In this document: positions 44,300-54,549 of the stretch, one piece after another
Layout of the letters: each line of letters starts with the position of its first letter
Position numbering within the stretch: the stretch's first letter is position 1
Source of the DNA: Conoideocrella luteorostrata
Lineage: Eukaryota > Ascomycota > Sordariomycetes > Hypocreales > Clavicipitaceae
DNA: 64,000 bases
Assembly: GCA_032433595.1 (NCBI GenBank)
Contig: JASWJB010000101.1
Coordinates: 62,001 to 126,000 of the forward strand
Reading direction: 5' to 3'
Notes under the pieces: generated by a model
Seen by the model: only the letters and a program-made list of their open reading frames with translations
Database searches by the model: none
Told to the model about the DNA's origin: nothing
Program-made: the position numbers and the translations under genes

Positions 44300-45543
44300 A
44301 TGTTCACTCGAACACTTGTTTCTTTGTTAGCGGTCAAGGCTTCAACCGCATTCTCGTTGGAAGTTTCCGATTATGCCTTTCGAGGGTCCAGAGATGTCAC
44401 CATCTCTTCATTCCAACTCTACCCAGAAAACATTGACTTTGACCCAAAGTACCAACGTGCATATATCAGGTAAGCCTTTTCTTTTGCTGCTTTAGTTATT
44501 ATTATTGTTATTGTTGTTATTGTTGTAGTTTTTGCTGTTGTTGCTTTTCTTGCTGTTGTTGCTATTGTTGCTATTGTTGCTGTTGTTGCTGTTGTTGCTG
44601 CTGTTGCATCTGTTCGCTGTGGACTAATGCAAAGTTTCGAATTTGGTGTAGCGCTCTGTATAATTGCTCGGTTGCTGTATACGATCCACTTCAGAACAGA
44701 GTGGTAGAGACAATCAAATTCCCAGGGCTCAGCGGTAACCCGAGTTTTCACGCGAGCGGTATTCAAGTCGATCCTCTAGGACGATTGTCTGTTATCATCA
44801 ACGCCGGTGTTGCATTTGATACATCTGGCAAAAACATATCTGGAGATAATTTTCTCGTCAAATACGATTTAAAGAAGAAATTGTTGTCATTCAAAAGCAA
44901 CTTGACCGCTGTCACAAATGGTGTTTATGGTGGCTATCAGGACGTTGAGCATGATAGCTGCGGCAACTCCTTTGTGGTTGGCACTTTCCCCAGCAGCATC
45001 ATCCGTGTCAGTGCCAACGGTCAACCAGCTACGCCTTGGTTTCTATCCAGAAACACCAACTCGACCAAAAAGGGGCTTACAGGATTGGCTGCAAAGGGCA
45101 GCATACTTCTTGCATCGGATGAGGAGGGTGGTAGACTGCTGCGTTTTGACATGAGGGCTGCACAGGGTGTCCCCATTGTAGTTCAAATTGGGAATAATGG
45201 ACAAAATTCAAGTTCAATCGGGCAATCGCTGGATGGTATTTACCTGCCTGCCAGATTCGGTGGCAAGATTTTGCTTGTTTCTGCAAACGGCGCGGGAACT
45301 GTTGTGCTTCGGTCACGAGACGGGGCTTGGCGCTCCGCTGAGAAACTAGGAGTCATTCCAAATCCATTTCTGCAACAAGGAGGTTCTACAACTGCGTCCG
45401 TACAGATGGGCGAAAAAATTTATTCGCTCACTGAATTTTTTGCTGACACTAGCAGCAAAATCCCGGGTACGCTAGCTGGCAACCGTACGGAGTTTCCTCT
45501 ACACGACATCACCAGCGCTGTTGAGAAGCTTCTCAACCAATAG
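44300..45543 (+). CDS. Secreted TRI14-like / SMP-30-type beta-propeller protein
   Basis: Exon 1 is 44300-44469 and exon 2 is 44652-45543; the 182-bp intron (GTAAGC...GTGTAG) contains a (GTTGTTGCT)n microsatellite. The product is 353 aa. Residues 1-19 are a likely signal peptide (MFTRTLVSLLAVKASTAFS). The body has repeated propeller-like strands: YDPLQNRVVETI, SGIQVDPLGRLSVIINAG, FLVKYDL, VEHDSCGNSFVVGTFPSSIIRV and LLASDEEGGRLLRFD. This arrangement resembles TRI14-like proteins found with or without trichothecene clusters, and SMP-30/gluconolactonase propellers more broadly. No other TRI gene is present, so no role in toxin synthesis is implied. The function is uncertain. No lesion was seen. 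Confidence 0.65.
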
Positions 45544-45678
45544 AACCGTTTCCGTTCGATAGGAAAGACACAGAATATGTCTAAATTAGTGCCAAGTAGT
45601 ATGATACTACAATAAAGTCAATATATAAAGGCGCACACGCATAATATATTACGCTTCATAGTGAATACTGAGACTACC

Positions 45679-45888
45679 TGTCATAAGTGAGCAGCTATGG
45701 ATGTCTGATGAGTGGAATTGTCCTTGTCTTCTACCTATTCCGTACGAGGAAAATAGTCCTCTTTATAGATAAATTCTAGCTAGTCTAACCAATAGGAAAA
45801 ATCGGATTTAAAGGATATACCGGAATTTACGGACTTCACGATGTTCTGTTACGGTTACAGAAATACACGATATCTGTGATACTGCACA
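45679..45888 (+). mobile_element. LTR-like repeat, family D copy 1
   Basis: Starts TGTCATAAGTGAGCAGCTATG and contains GAGTGGAATTGTCCTTGTC, GAGGAAAATAGTCCTCTTTATAG and repeated CTGT.ACGGTTACAG..TACACGATAT. It matches the reverse complement of 53,867-54,092. No exact target duplication was seen, and the right boundary is approximate. Confidence 0.5.
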
Positions 45889-46079
45889 TGTGTACTAGAC
45901 AAGGTAGTCTTCACAGATCTAGCAAAGCCGTCTGATGATTGGCAGCACAAAGCCGGATACCAAAAGATTAAGTTCTGTGCTAACCAAGCGACGCAACATA
46001 GATTACAATTTGTGACAGGTTATAATGTACAATAATTGCTGCGTAATTAGAGCATGTTCTTTTTGTGTTAACACTAGGG

Positions 46080-46305
46080 ATGCTTTACTTAGACCAGGGC
46101 AAGCTGCAAGAAGCCGAGAAGATGTACATGCGAGCGTTGTAAGGGTTCGGGAAGGTGTGGAGACCGGATCACATATCAACACTCAAAACGATGAATAATC
46201 TATGGATCCTTTATGTGGTCTAAGGCAAGCTGCAAGAGGCTGAGAAGATGTTCTCCCGAGAGCTTCAAGGGAAAGAGAAGGCGCGGGAACCGGATCATAC
46301 TAGAG
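46080..46305 (+). pseudogene. TPR (kinesin-light-chain-type) repeat fragment
   Basis: Two consecutive 42-residue tetratricopeptide units are visible: LYLDQGKLQEAEKMYMRAL, then GKLQEAEKMFSRELQGKEKA, each followed by PDH. Stops interrupt both units, and no other domain of the usual NLR/TPR protein is present. It is a remnant, ending where repeat R copy 3 begins. Confidence 0.7.
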
Positions 46306-46310
46306 TCTAT

Positions 46311-47115
46311 GTAGCTTCTACTAATAACGGAGAGTTAGTATAAGCTACTAAGACGTAGGTCCTAGTCGGAAGACGCCTTACAGTCTCCTCCTTTTTCCGC
46401 TTACAACCCGAGCAAAAACCTACCCATTCCGCCGGTTCTTGTGCGCTGCCCGCCGCAGAGTGGCCGGAAGTGCCTCCATTTTGCGATTTCACGGGCTAGT
46501 ACTGCGTGCAGCATACGCGCCGGGCTTTTCTGCATCTTTTGCGCCAGGTTTGGTGCCATTCTGTTTGGTGGCTGTCGTGCGGCGTGCGAGCCCTCTATTG
46601 CTGGACCCAGACCGAGACCAAGGCCGCACCGCACACGCAAACATAGAGCCAAAACGCCTACTCACTATCGCTTCAAGCATATACATATTAAAACTATGAA
46701 AAACCCTTGCGAAGTTCGCTCCAAAATCTAAAGGCTTCGCTGCGCTGCGCGGGCGGTCAAACTGCGTCTCTTGCCGTGCAATGCAATGCACCGAGGGAAC
46801 AGTGGGTGGGCGGCCAACGTCGACTCGCAAGAGATAAGTAAACACTGCGGAGTAAAACAATGCTCGTCCAAGTCTTTGGTATGTTTTCACAGAACATGTC
46901 TTGATAGGAGATGCTTTAACAGAAGATATTTTCACAGGAGATGCCTTGACAGTAGATGCAATAAAGACTACAGTAAAGAACGCTCGTCCAAGTCTGCGGT
47001 CGCGCAAATGACGGCGGGATCGGTGGTTCTCGACGGGAAGTTTGGATCTCCACGGCTGGGGCCAGGACGGGGGAACAGTGGGTGGGCGTTTGTGTCTGTA
47101 CTCTTGACAGAAATA
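46311..47115 (+). repeat. Dispersed repeat family R, copy 3, with a 20-bp minisatellite
   Basis: Head at 46,315-46,400, then CAACCCGAGC, GCGCCAGGTTTGGTGCCATTC and CGCCTACTCAC. 46,870-46,970 is a tandem run of GGAGATGCCTTGACAG-type units, flanked by CGCTCGTCCAAGTCT and GGGAACAGTGGGTGGGCG repeats. No coding gene. Confidence 0.6.
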
Positions 47116-47571
47116 TAGACGTATTAGTGCGATATCTTATGCACACCAGGCAGGGAAGCCGCAACTATTAACTGGTCACAATAGTCCGGCTGCAAGAATA
47201 CTCCGGCTGTAAAGATGGGCCGGTGCTAAGCTCAGTGCTGGACTGCCATACAGTTATCACAACTTTCTCCGCAAAACGGTGCCCGATTTTAGTTTAAATG
47301 ACAATCTCGTGTGACTTTAAGACGCCATTTAAGAGACCCCTGGTAGTATTGTTAACTTAGTATCAAGGATGTGTAGGAAAATCATTCCGTTGTTTTGCGA
47401 CAGTGCATGTTGGGTGCCTATGTCTAAACTAATTTTTATTATGGCCAGCCCCGATGTACATACAAAGCATATTTGCCAGGATAACACTTCCATAAAAGAC
47501 AGCTTGAATCTCTATAGATTTACAAAAACAACTTGATTTAAGTATTTATTGATGCCTTTAAAACTATTAGA

Positions 47572-49053
47572 ATGTACCTGACACCTTTTGTTACTCTTCT
47601 ACCTCTGGTCTTTGGCTATGTGGTACTGCAGCCACGTGATAGCGAGACTGTCCAAAGGAAGTATATAGTTAAATTCAAGGGTGAAAATGTTGCTTCTATT
47701 ACTGAAAGCATTATGTCTTCCATTGAGACCATATTTGATCAAAAATATTCTCGTATATTTCGCGGCTTTACCGCTAGTCTAACAGAAATCCAAGTAAAAA
47801 AGCTTAAGAGTAACCCCAAGGTAAGATCACATATAGACTTATTCAGAAGAGGACTTCTAATGAGAAAACTAGGTGGAGTTTGTCGAACAAGATAGAACCG
47901 TTAAAATTAATTACAGCCCTTACATTCGCTTTTTTAAAAACCTTCCTACTATAAAAGACATAAAGAAGTATGTAGACTTGATTTAGACGATACAGTCTAA
48001 CCAGTCCACGTGAAAGAACAAAAACTAACGCCAATAGAGCATATTATTTTCACAAGAATAAGGAAAACTACAAAATTGTTCAGAAAAATGCGCCTTGGGG
48101 TCTTGCTAGGCTCTCTAATAATGGACCTCACCACACACGGTATACCTACGATGAGAGGGCCGGCAATGGTACCTGTGTCTATATTCTTGACTCAGGAGTT
48201 AAAGTTGATCACCCCGTTAGTCTTTTTATTTTTCTCTTTAAAATACAATGAGTTAACGCAGATAGGAGTTTGAAGGCCGTGCTAAGTTCTTAAGGAACTT
48301 TTCTAGTGGAAGTGACGTTGATAACGACGGATTTGGCACTTTTTTCGCTGGTATTATTGGATCCTCTACATATGGCGTTGCTAAGAGAACAATTCTTTAT
48401 GATGTAAAGGTGCTAAATAATGGCTTTACAACGGTGTAAGAGCAGTTTATCCTTTGCAATTTAAATCGCTGGTATCTAACTATTCAATTAGGTCCACATT
48501 CATTACAGCCATAGAATATCTTTTGAATGAGCGGCTAAACTCAAAACAATGTCCTTTAGGCAGTGTTATTCATATTTCCAAGATCTTCCCGCACTCATCT
48601 GCTTTCAATGAAGCTGTTAGAAAGGCGCATTTCTGGGGCTTTACTGTTGTTAGTCCCGCTGGAGATGACGGACATGAACTTGGATGCGACTCCTGGGACT
48701 CTCAAGGATTTTGCACCGTAGGAGCCATTGATAAAGACGATAAGCTTGCTATTTATTCTAACTATGGCCAAGGGGTTCGAATCTTTGCCCCCGGGACCAA
48801 TATTAAAAGTACCTGGAATGACGGTGGGACCAGGGTCTTCACAGGTACCGCAGCAGCTAGTTCCTTTGTGGCCGGCTTAAGCGCGTATTATCTCAGTGCA
48901 GGCTACTTTCCGGGCAACATTTGCGACAGGCTGGTCCTCAATGGCAAAAGAAATGTCATTAAAGCGAAGGGACTCTCACATTATAAGCCAGGACTATCGA
49001 TTCATCGAATTTCTATTACTCCTAACGTTTTAGCCAACAACAGGCTTAAATAA
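47572..49053 (+). CDS. Proteinase-K-like subtilase homologue lacking catalytic His, Ser and oxyanion Asn (pseudoprotease)
   Basis: Five exons keep one frame: 47572-47820, 47873-47967, 48017-48215, 48266-48435 and 48492-49053. Introns are 49-56 bp, and most have recognisable branch sites. The product is 424 aa. Residues 1-~16 are a signal peptide and ~28-88 an I9 propeptide (RKYIVKFKGEN...VEFVEQD). The S8 domain keeps Asp173 (YILDSGV). The His motif reads DGFGTFFAG (Phe204 for His), the oxyanion Asn is Asp296 (SPAGDDG), and the Ser motif reads TGTAAASS (Ala358 for Ser). The substrate strand SLGG is also replaced (ISKIFPH). All other structural blocks remain, with no stop or frameshift. So either a secreted pseudoenzyme is under selection, or decay began at the active site. 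Hydrolysis is not expected. Confidence 0.8.
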
Positions 49054-49430
49054 ACACCAACATTCGCGCGTAGCCGCTTCCTCTTGTGCTAGAGGTCCTT
49101 ATGCAATGACAGGAACTTGTTGGGATTTCTGGTCAAGTACGTGCCGAGTCACGTAGCTGGATGCGATAAAAACTTGGTCCACGCGCACGGTTGATGCAGA
49201 GTACAAGCCAGGGATGTAGTTGGCATTATTGGTGTGATGGCAGGGCTCAATTTCCACTGAGTGTGACGATATAGTACTAATTATTGCAGACACGCGCGAG
49301 TCAAGCCAGGAGAGGAACGCGTGTGAAGCGACAGAGGTGTATAAATAAAGGATTGTCCGATCAGCTTGATCGAGGCTGCAACTTGTATACATATTTCATA
49401 GTGCAATTGCGAGTGCGTACAAATCTCGGA
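49054..49430. other. Short intergenic stretch
   Basis: A minus-strand frame (49,392-49,099) is open for 97 codons but has no domain I can name. No repeat was recognised before 49,431. Confidence 0.3.
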
Positions 49431-50032
49431 ACGTACGGGCGCTGCAAGAAGAGTCAGAAATTGCAAGTCAATCCAAAAGACTAAGACGGTCTTCCTAGTA
49501 GCTACTCCATTGTATACTTTTAGTACAGAGTAGTTACTCGGAAGACGTAGTCTTAGTCTCAATGAGACAGCCCACAGTCTTCCCCTTTTCCTGTTCACAG
49601 TCTTCTTCTTTTTCTGCTCACAACCCGAGCGAAAAACCACCTATTCCGCCGGCATTTTGTGCTTTGCCCGCCGCAGAGTTCTGTTTTACGGCTTAGCGTC
49701 ATACGAATCGTGTGCGTCGGGCTTTTCTGCATCGTTTCCATCAGATTTCGTGCCGTTTGGTGCGCTGGGTGTTAAGCCCCCTATTGCTGGACCTAGACTA
49801 AGACCGCACACACGTAGACAGGCATATAGCCAAAACGCCCACTCACTATTGCTTAGAGTATATACATTTACAAGCCTTGCAAAAGGTCCTGCAAAAAGCG
49901 AAAACACGGTGCGGCAAAATCCGAAGGCTTTCAAACGCTGCACGGGCGGTCACGCTGGGCTAGGGCAAGTGGCAGTGGCAGTTGTGTAGGGCGTAGAGTA
50001 TTTGTGTCTAATTCCTTTATAGTAGGATATAG
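49431..50032 (+). repeat. Dispersed repeat family R, copy 4, preceded by one ~70-bp unit
   Basis: 49,431-49,480 is one CGTACGGGCGCTGCAAGAAG / TTGCAAGTCAATC unit. Then comes the inverted-repeat head (AAGACTAAGACGGTCTTCC...CGGAAGACGTAGTCTTAG), CAACCCGAGCGAAAAACCACC, CGCCCACTCACTATTGC and GAGTATATACATTTACAAGCC. It ends ATAGTAAAGAC. Confidence 0.65.
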
Positions 50033-50356
50033 TAAAGACAATTAAGTAAAATTACGCTTGTTTAAGTGTATATACGGCGGGATAGCGTGCCAAATAGCAG
50101 CAAGTTCTTGTTCTCGACGAGTTAGGGCTATGAGTGGGTAGGGCGCAGTCTCAGACAGAGAGTTGCTTGCCACCAAGTTTACTGAGGCATGCATAAGCAA
50201 TTAATACCGAGGTGCAGATAGCGAAATTATTTCAGATTGTCAAATTGCCACGAATGACCATACTATATATAACTAAGGTAATGATTTGTTTATTTGTATG
50301 GATGGGTTGCATATACTGTAGCATTTGGCTTTATATGCATAGTTTTAAGCTGGTAG

Positions 50357-50675
50357 TGTTGAGTTATGTGCCTTCATATGTGTGAGGGAGCAATTTGCAA
50401 CGGTGAAAATCACCAGGAATAGATGGATTTGAATTGAATGAATTAAATTAAAGAGCCTTGAAAGTGATGACTTCTGACAATGATTCTTGATGGTGATCCT
50501 CTTCTGAAGAGCACTATAATCTTCCTATGTAGTCCTTCAGCAGCCGGAACATTTTCTTGAATTTAGTGGCCTTAGGCCTATGTTCCCTGCATCGTGCCGA
50601 CTGCTTCCGGTATTGTACGATTCTAACTAATGCAATGCCTCGGTAAATTCCGAAGGAACCACTCTAATCTCAACA
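50357..50675 (-). mobile_element. Solo LTR-like element, family C copy 1, 319 bp
   Basis: The ends are TGTTGAG...CTCAACA, a perfect 7-bp inverted pair with TG...CA termini. The flanks are GGTAG (50,352-50,356) and GGTGG (50,676-50,680), a target duplication with one mismatch. It is homologous over its length to copy 2 at 51,037-51,365 in the opposite orientation. Confidence 0.75.
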
Positions 50676-50818
50676 GGTGGGGACTACAGCACGAACTATA
50701 GCTACGATCACGCCGACAAACAGCCGTGAAGGAGGAAAAAAGGTACCCTTTTTGCTAGTGGAGCGACCAGTTGTAAATGCATATCCTCGATCAGCCACCC
50801 ATGCATTGATTGAGTCAA

Positions 50819-50878
50819 TGTAGGAAGCACAGGGCTTCGGGTGACGAGGGTATCTACGCTTGACGAGGGATTCCAACA
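50819..50878 (-). mobile_element. Family B LTR-like repeat with internal deletion, 60 bp
   Basis: Only the two ends remain: TGTAGGAAGCACAGGGCTTC on one side and GACGAGGGATTCCAACA on the other (plus-strand reading). About 140 bp present in the copies at 25.6 and 62.4 kb is missing. Confidence 0.6.
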
Positions 50879-51036
50879 TTAACAGGTGGGATTTGAGGCA
50901 AGTCTCAGCGCCTCCCATGCAGATGACATACTAAGAGAACAGATTTGTGAACGGTGTTGAATTTTCTGCCCGGTTGGGACATTAAAAAGACTACTGGATA
51001 AGAAATAAAAATTAGCTATTTATTCTACCATATTAA

Positions 51037-51365
51037 TGTTGAGATTAGAGTGGCACCTTCGGAAATGACTGATGCCTCGTATTAGCTAGTATCGTACGAT
51101 AGTGGAAGCAGGTGGCATAAAATAGCAAGGAATGTGGGCCTAAGGCCACTATAACACGAGTCAATTTTCCAGTTGCTGAAGGACTATATAGAAGGGTTAC
51201 GGTGTTCTTCAGAGGGCATCATCATCCTTATTATCATTCAATATCATCGTTGTCAGAATTCATCACTTTTAAGGCTTTTCATCAAATCCGTCTATTCCTG
51301 CCGATTTTCACCATTGTAAAATTGCTCCTTTTCCTCACATCTATGTAAAGGCACATAACGCAACA
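51037..51365 (+). mobile_element. Solo LTR-like element, family C copy 2, 329 bp, target duplication ATTAA
   Basis: Starts TGTTGAGATTAGAGTGG and ends GGCACATAACGCAACA, with perfect ATTAA repeats (51,032-51,036 and 51,366-51,370). With copy 1 it forms an inverted pair 361 bp apart; the spacer contains the deleted family B copy. Confidence 0.85.
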
Positions 51366-51565
51366 ATTAAGCTTGAGGCATACGAGCAATATCTTCAACG
51401 CTTACTCCTAAAACATTGCTAAGAAACCACTTGTCCCTCATAATTTCTTTGGCTAGATGAGTTACCGGATGAGTTATATACTCTCTGTCACACAAAAAAT
51501 AGCGTAACCAGAGGCCACTTTTCATGTGTAGTTATGACCCTTAAATAGGCTCATATTTTCCTGCG

Positions 51566-51867
51566 ACACCGTTGCATTATGCGGCCGCGTACGGTGGCAC
51601 GCCACAACTTCAACTTCTCCTTGATGCGGGCGCCAATGTGAAGGCACTCATTAAGGACGGTGAGACGGCCTGAACTTGACAGCGGGGATTCCAGCTGCCC
51701 CGTTTCTGGGCGAGGGGCCCGATGCAGCCGATAAAGCAATATTGCTACTCAATGCCAATGTAGATGTGGATGCGAGGACCGGGGGGCAAACAGCTCTAGA
51801 CCGAGCAGGGAAGTGCGGTTACAGCGCTGTCGCCAAAGTCCTTCGTCAAGGAGGTACCAAAGAATAG
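51566..51867 (+). pseudogene. Ankyrin-repeat protein fragment
   Basis: The first frame reads TPQLQLLLDAGANVKALIKDGETA and then a stop. After a frame change the next repeat reads ADKAILLLNANVDVDARTGGQTALDRAGKCGYSAVAKVL. Both fit the ~33-residue ankyrin consensus (LLL..GA.V..., G.TAL..A...G...V...L). It lacks any start or partner domain, so it is the C-terminal scrap of a decayed gene. Confidence 0.65.
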
Positions 51868-52432
51868 GACATACTATATACTATAACTTTCATAGCCTAC
51901 AAAGGCTAGCCATGCGCTCTTGACCCATAATTGAATCAACGCGAGAGCCATAGCATACTAAAATGGGAAGCACGAAAATTCGTTCTCAAGTATTACTAAT
52001 AGAAGGTAATAAACAGTCCTTAAATATCTTCCAATTCTGCACGAATTGTATTCGACGTTATCAAGGCGCTCTGTGTGTTCTGACCCGCCGTGCTTCTCGT
52101 CAAGAAAAGATAGAGGAGAGACATGTTCCGTTGTTATCGTACAAATCTTTCATGTCTACGAGGCCTTGTGGATAGTTAATACCGCAGTTTGATGATATTC
52201 AAGTCCTTCCTTGTTGCAAACGGGAGTTATCTTCAGATGGGCGCACATTTAAATGTGCGCATTGTCTCCACTGTTGCCTTTCCCCTGCCCTAATGTCCTC
52301 TCGTACTTATTGCCTATGGTGACGGGAAATCCTTATGCCATGACGCCAACAAATAAAGCCCAAAACCCCTCCCCATGTTTCTCTTCGGATTATTCCTTGT
52401 TCATTTATGTGTATACAGCTTCTCTAGTCAAC
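51868..52432. other. Intergenic region upstream of the broken subtilase
   Basis: Short frames only. A 70-codon plus frame (51,963-52,175) lacks recognisable domains. Confidence 0.3.
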
Positions 52433-53847
52433 ATGCAGCTAATCATCGCCCTTTCCACTCTAGTTCCGGTCTTTGGTGTACTTTATGGACACTTAAAGCC
52501 CAGTCTAGAGCCTCAATAGAGCCATGGCTAGCCGATCCGGGGCAATAATATTGTTAAGCTAAAGAACGAAACAAACAGTGCGACAATTGATCTCGTAGCC
52601 TCCTCGATTCTTATTACTCCTTTTTCAACTACTCTAGCTCATTTCAAGGCTTTGCCGCTTCCCTATCAGACAATCAAGTCAAAAGGCTCAAGAGTCACCA
52701 AAATGTAAGCATTCTTTGTATAGTTTAAGCATTCGTTAACCAGAGGTTAGGTAGAGTTTATTGAGCCAGATATAGCAATTTTTGTCTCTACCAAATTGAG
52801 AGATCGGGGGATGAGCTATACTTGAGATTCAACGACTGAGCACCAAGTTCAGGAAGACCAAGCGATGCCTCCAGGGGTTGCAAACAGACAGGCGGTTAGG
52901 CGATCGGAACATAGCGAGAATGCGTCAGATGTAAAATTCGTTGCCGACAATGTCAAAAGCAACGAGAGTGATGTTGCTGACATTTACGAACCAGCGCGAT
53001 CCCCTCCAAGAGGGCGCCCGGGGAGACATCACTCTGTGACGGGATCCAAGACGGCGCTGGTGCAGAGAAATGCCCCGTGGAATCATGCTAGAGTTTCCCA
53101 TCGAAGGCGGGACTCCAACGTTTGTATCTATGATGAGGCCGCCGGCAGAGGCACGTGCGTTTATGTTCTTGATTCAGGAATTGATGCGGAGCATGATGTG
53201 AGTTTTTCCCCCACCCCCCAAATCCCCCGAAATAAGTATGTTGCGGTTACAAACGGAAGAGGCGCGACCTCAACGTATGACGAAATTTCCTGTAGTGTAT
53301 TGGTAACGAAGCTGACGGGTTTGGTAGGTCTCACCTGCTTGCTAGCATAGAGCATGTTCTTTATGAGGCACAATATCGCTCTACTAGAGGTCCCAAGGGC
53401 GTAGTCGTCAAGATTTCTCTTGCTATTCCTTATTCATCAGCTGTAAATCTTGCTGTACGACGCCTTGTTGGCCAGGGCTGTTTTGTTGTGGCTGCCGCTG
53501 GGAATGACGCAAGCGAAGTTTCAGAGTCTCCAGCTACTGAATAGCTTGCCTGTGCCGTGGTATCTTCAATAAGGCCCGATAAAATCGCCTGGCATTCGAA
53601 CTATGGTGCCGAAGTCAACATCTTCGCCCCTAGTGTAGGTATTGTCAGCACTAAAACTGGTGGCGGATACGGTACTGCAACGAGGACCTCAATGGCTGCC
53701 CCTCATGTTGCCGGCGTAGGCGCATGTCTTTTAGCTCAAGGGAAAAGTGTCGTTAACCTCTGTGATTATATATCTTCTATTACCCTGAGAAATTTTCATC
53801 GATATGATGTGACAGGATGGCCAAACACGCAATCTCCTTTTGAATAA
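52433..53847 (+). pseudogene. Broken proteinase-K-like subtilase
   Basis: It starts with a signal peptide (MQLIIALSTLVPVFGVL), then stops near 52,517 and changes frame. Propeptide pieces follow (NNIVKLKNETNSATIDL, GFAASLSDNQVKRLKS, an intron-like GTAAGC...GGTTAG, then VEFIEPD). The catalytic domain shows the Asp motif (CVYVLDSGID at 53,155-53,190). The His motif is degenerate (TNGRGATST), and the following ~50 residues are missing or scrambled. Later come KGVVVKISLA, an intact AAAGNDAS, an in-frame TAG at 53,542 and an intact Ser motif (TRTSMAAPHVAG). Multiple stops, frameshifts and the lost His region make it non-functional. It is probably a paralogue of the gene at 47.6 kb, though the two decayed differently. 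Confidence 0.8.
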
Positions 53848-53866
53848 TGGGTTTAGATAACAATAG

Positions 53867-54092
53867 TGAATACAGTGACCGTCACAGAATATCATGTATT
53901 TCCGTGACTATTACAGAATATCGTGTATTCTGTAATCGTCACAGAACATCGTAAATTCCGACATCTCCGAATTTTCTATTAGTCAGACTAGCCAGACTTT
54001 ATCTATGAAGAGGACTAGTTTCCTCGCTCAGAGTAGGTAGAAGACAAGGACAATTCCACTCATCAGACATCCATAGCTGCTTACTTGTGACA
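53867..54092 (-). mobile_element. LTR-like repeat, family D copy 2
   Basis: Minus strand starts TGTCACAAGTAAGCAGCTATG. It matches 45,679-45,888 and has four CTGTGACG/TTACAGAAT...CACGATAT units near its end. It starts 20 bp after the stop of the broken subtilase. The adjacent 54,093-54,165 matches part of family C, so D may have inserted into or beside a C copy. Confidence 0.5.
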
Positions 54093-54549
54093 GTAAGGGA
54101 GCAATTGGCAACAGTGGCAATCGGCAGGAATAGATGGATTTGAACACAAGTAAATTGAATTGAGGGTGGAACATACGACGCGTTAGTTGGCATTATTGAT
54201 GAGTATACGTCTGCGGGAAGGTCGAGACCTTGGTCTTGCGCTATTAATTCCAACTCAACCTAAGGACACGTCTGTTTAAACTCACAATATAAGACCAGAA
54301 TTAGTCATAGCAGACAGATAGCCGGCTCCAAAGTTAATGTTATAAGGGTAGGGGCTGAGCAGCATCATACCTGAGGAGCCGAGGTACCGAGAGTCGTTCG
54401 TGGTTGCCGCCTATGATTGGCCATTTACGAAATTATTACCCACACTTCTAATCTGTACGATCACATGATCGGTCTTGAAAAGACCCGCAAGAGTACAAGC
54501 ACACCACCACTGACCCTTCACCACCAAATGCCTGCCGAAGCGTGCCGTC

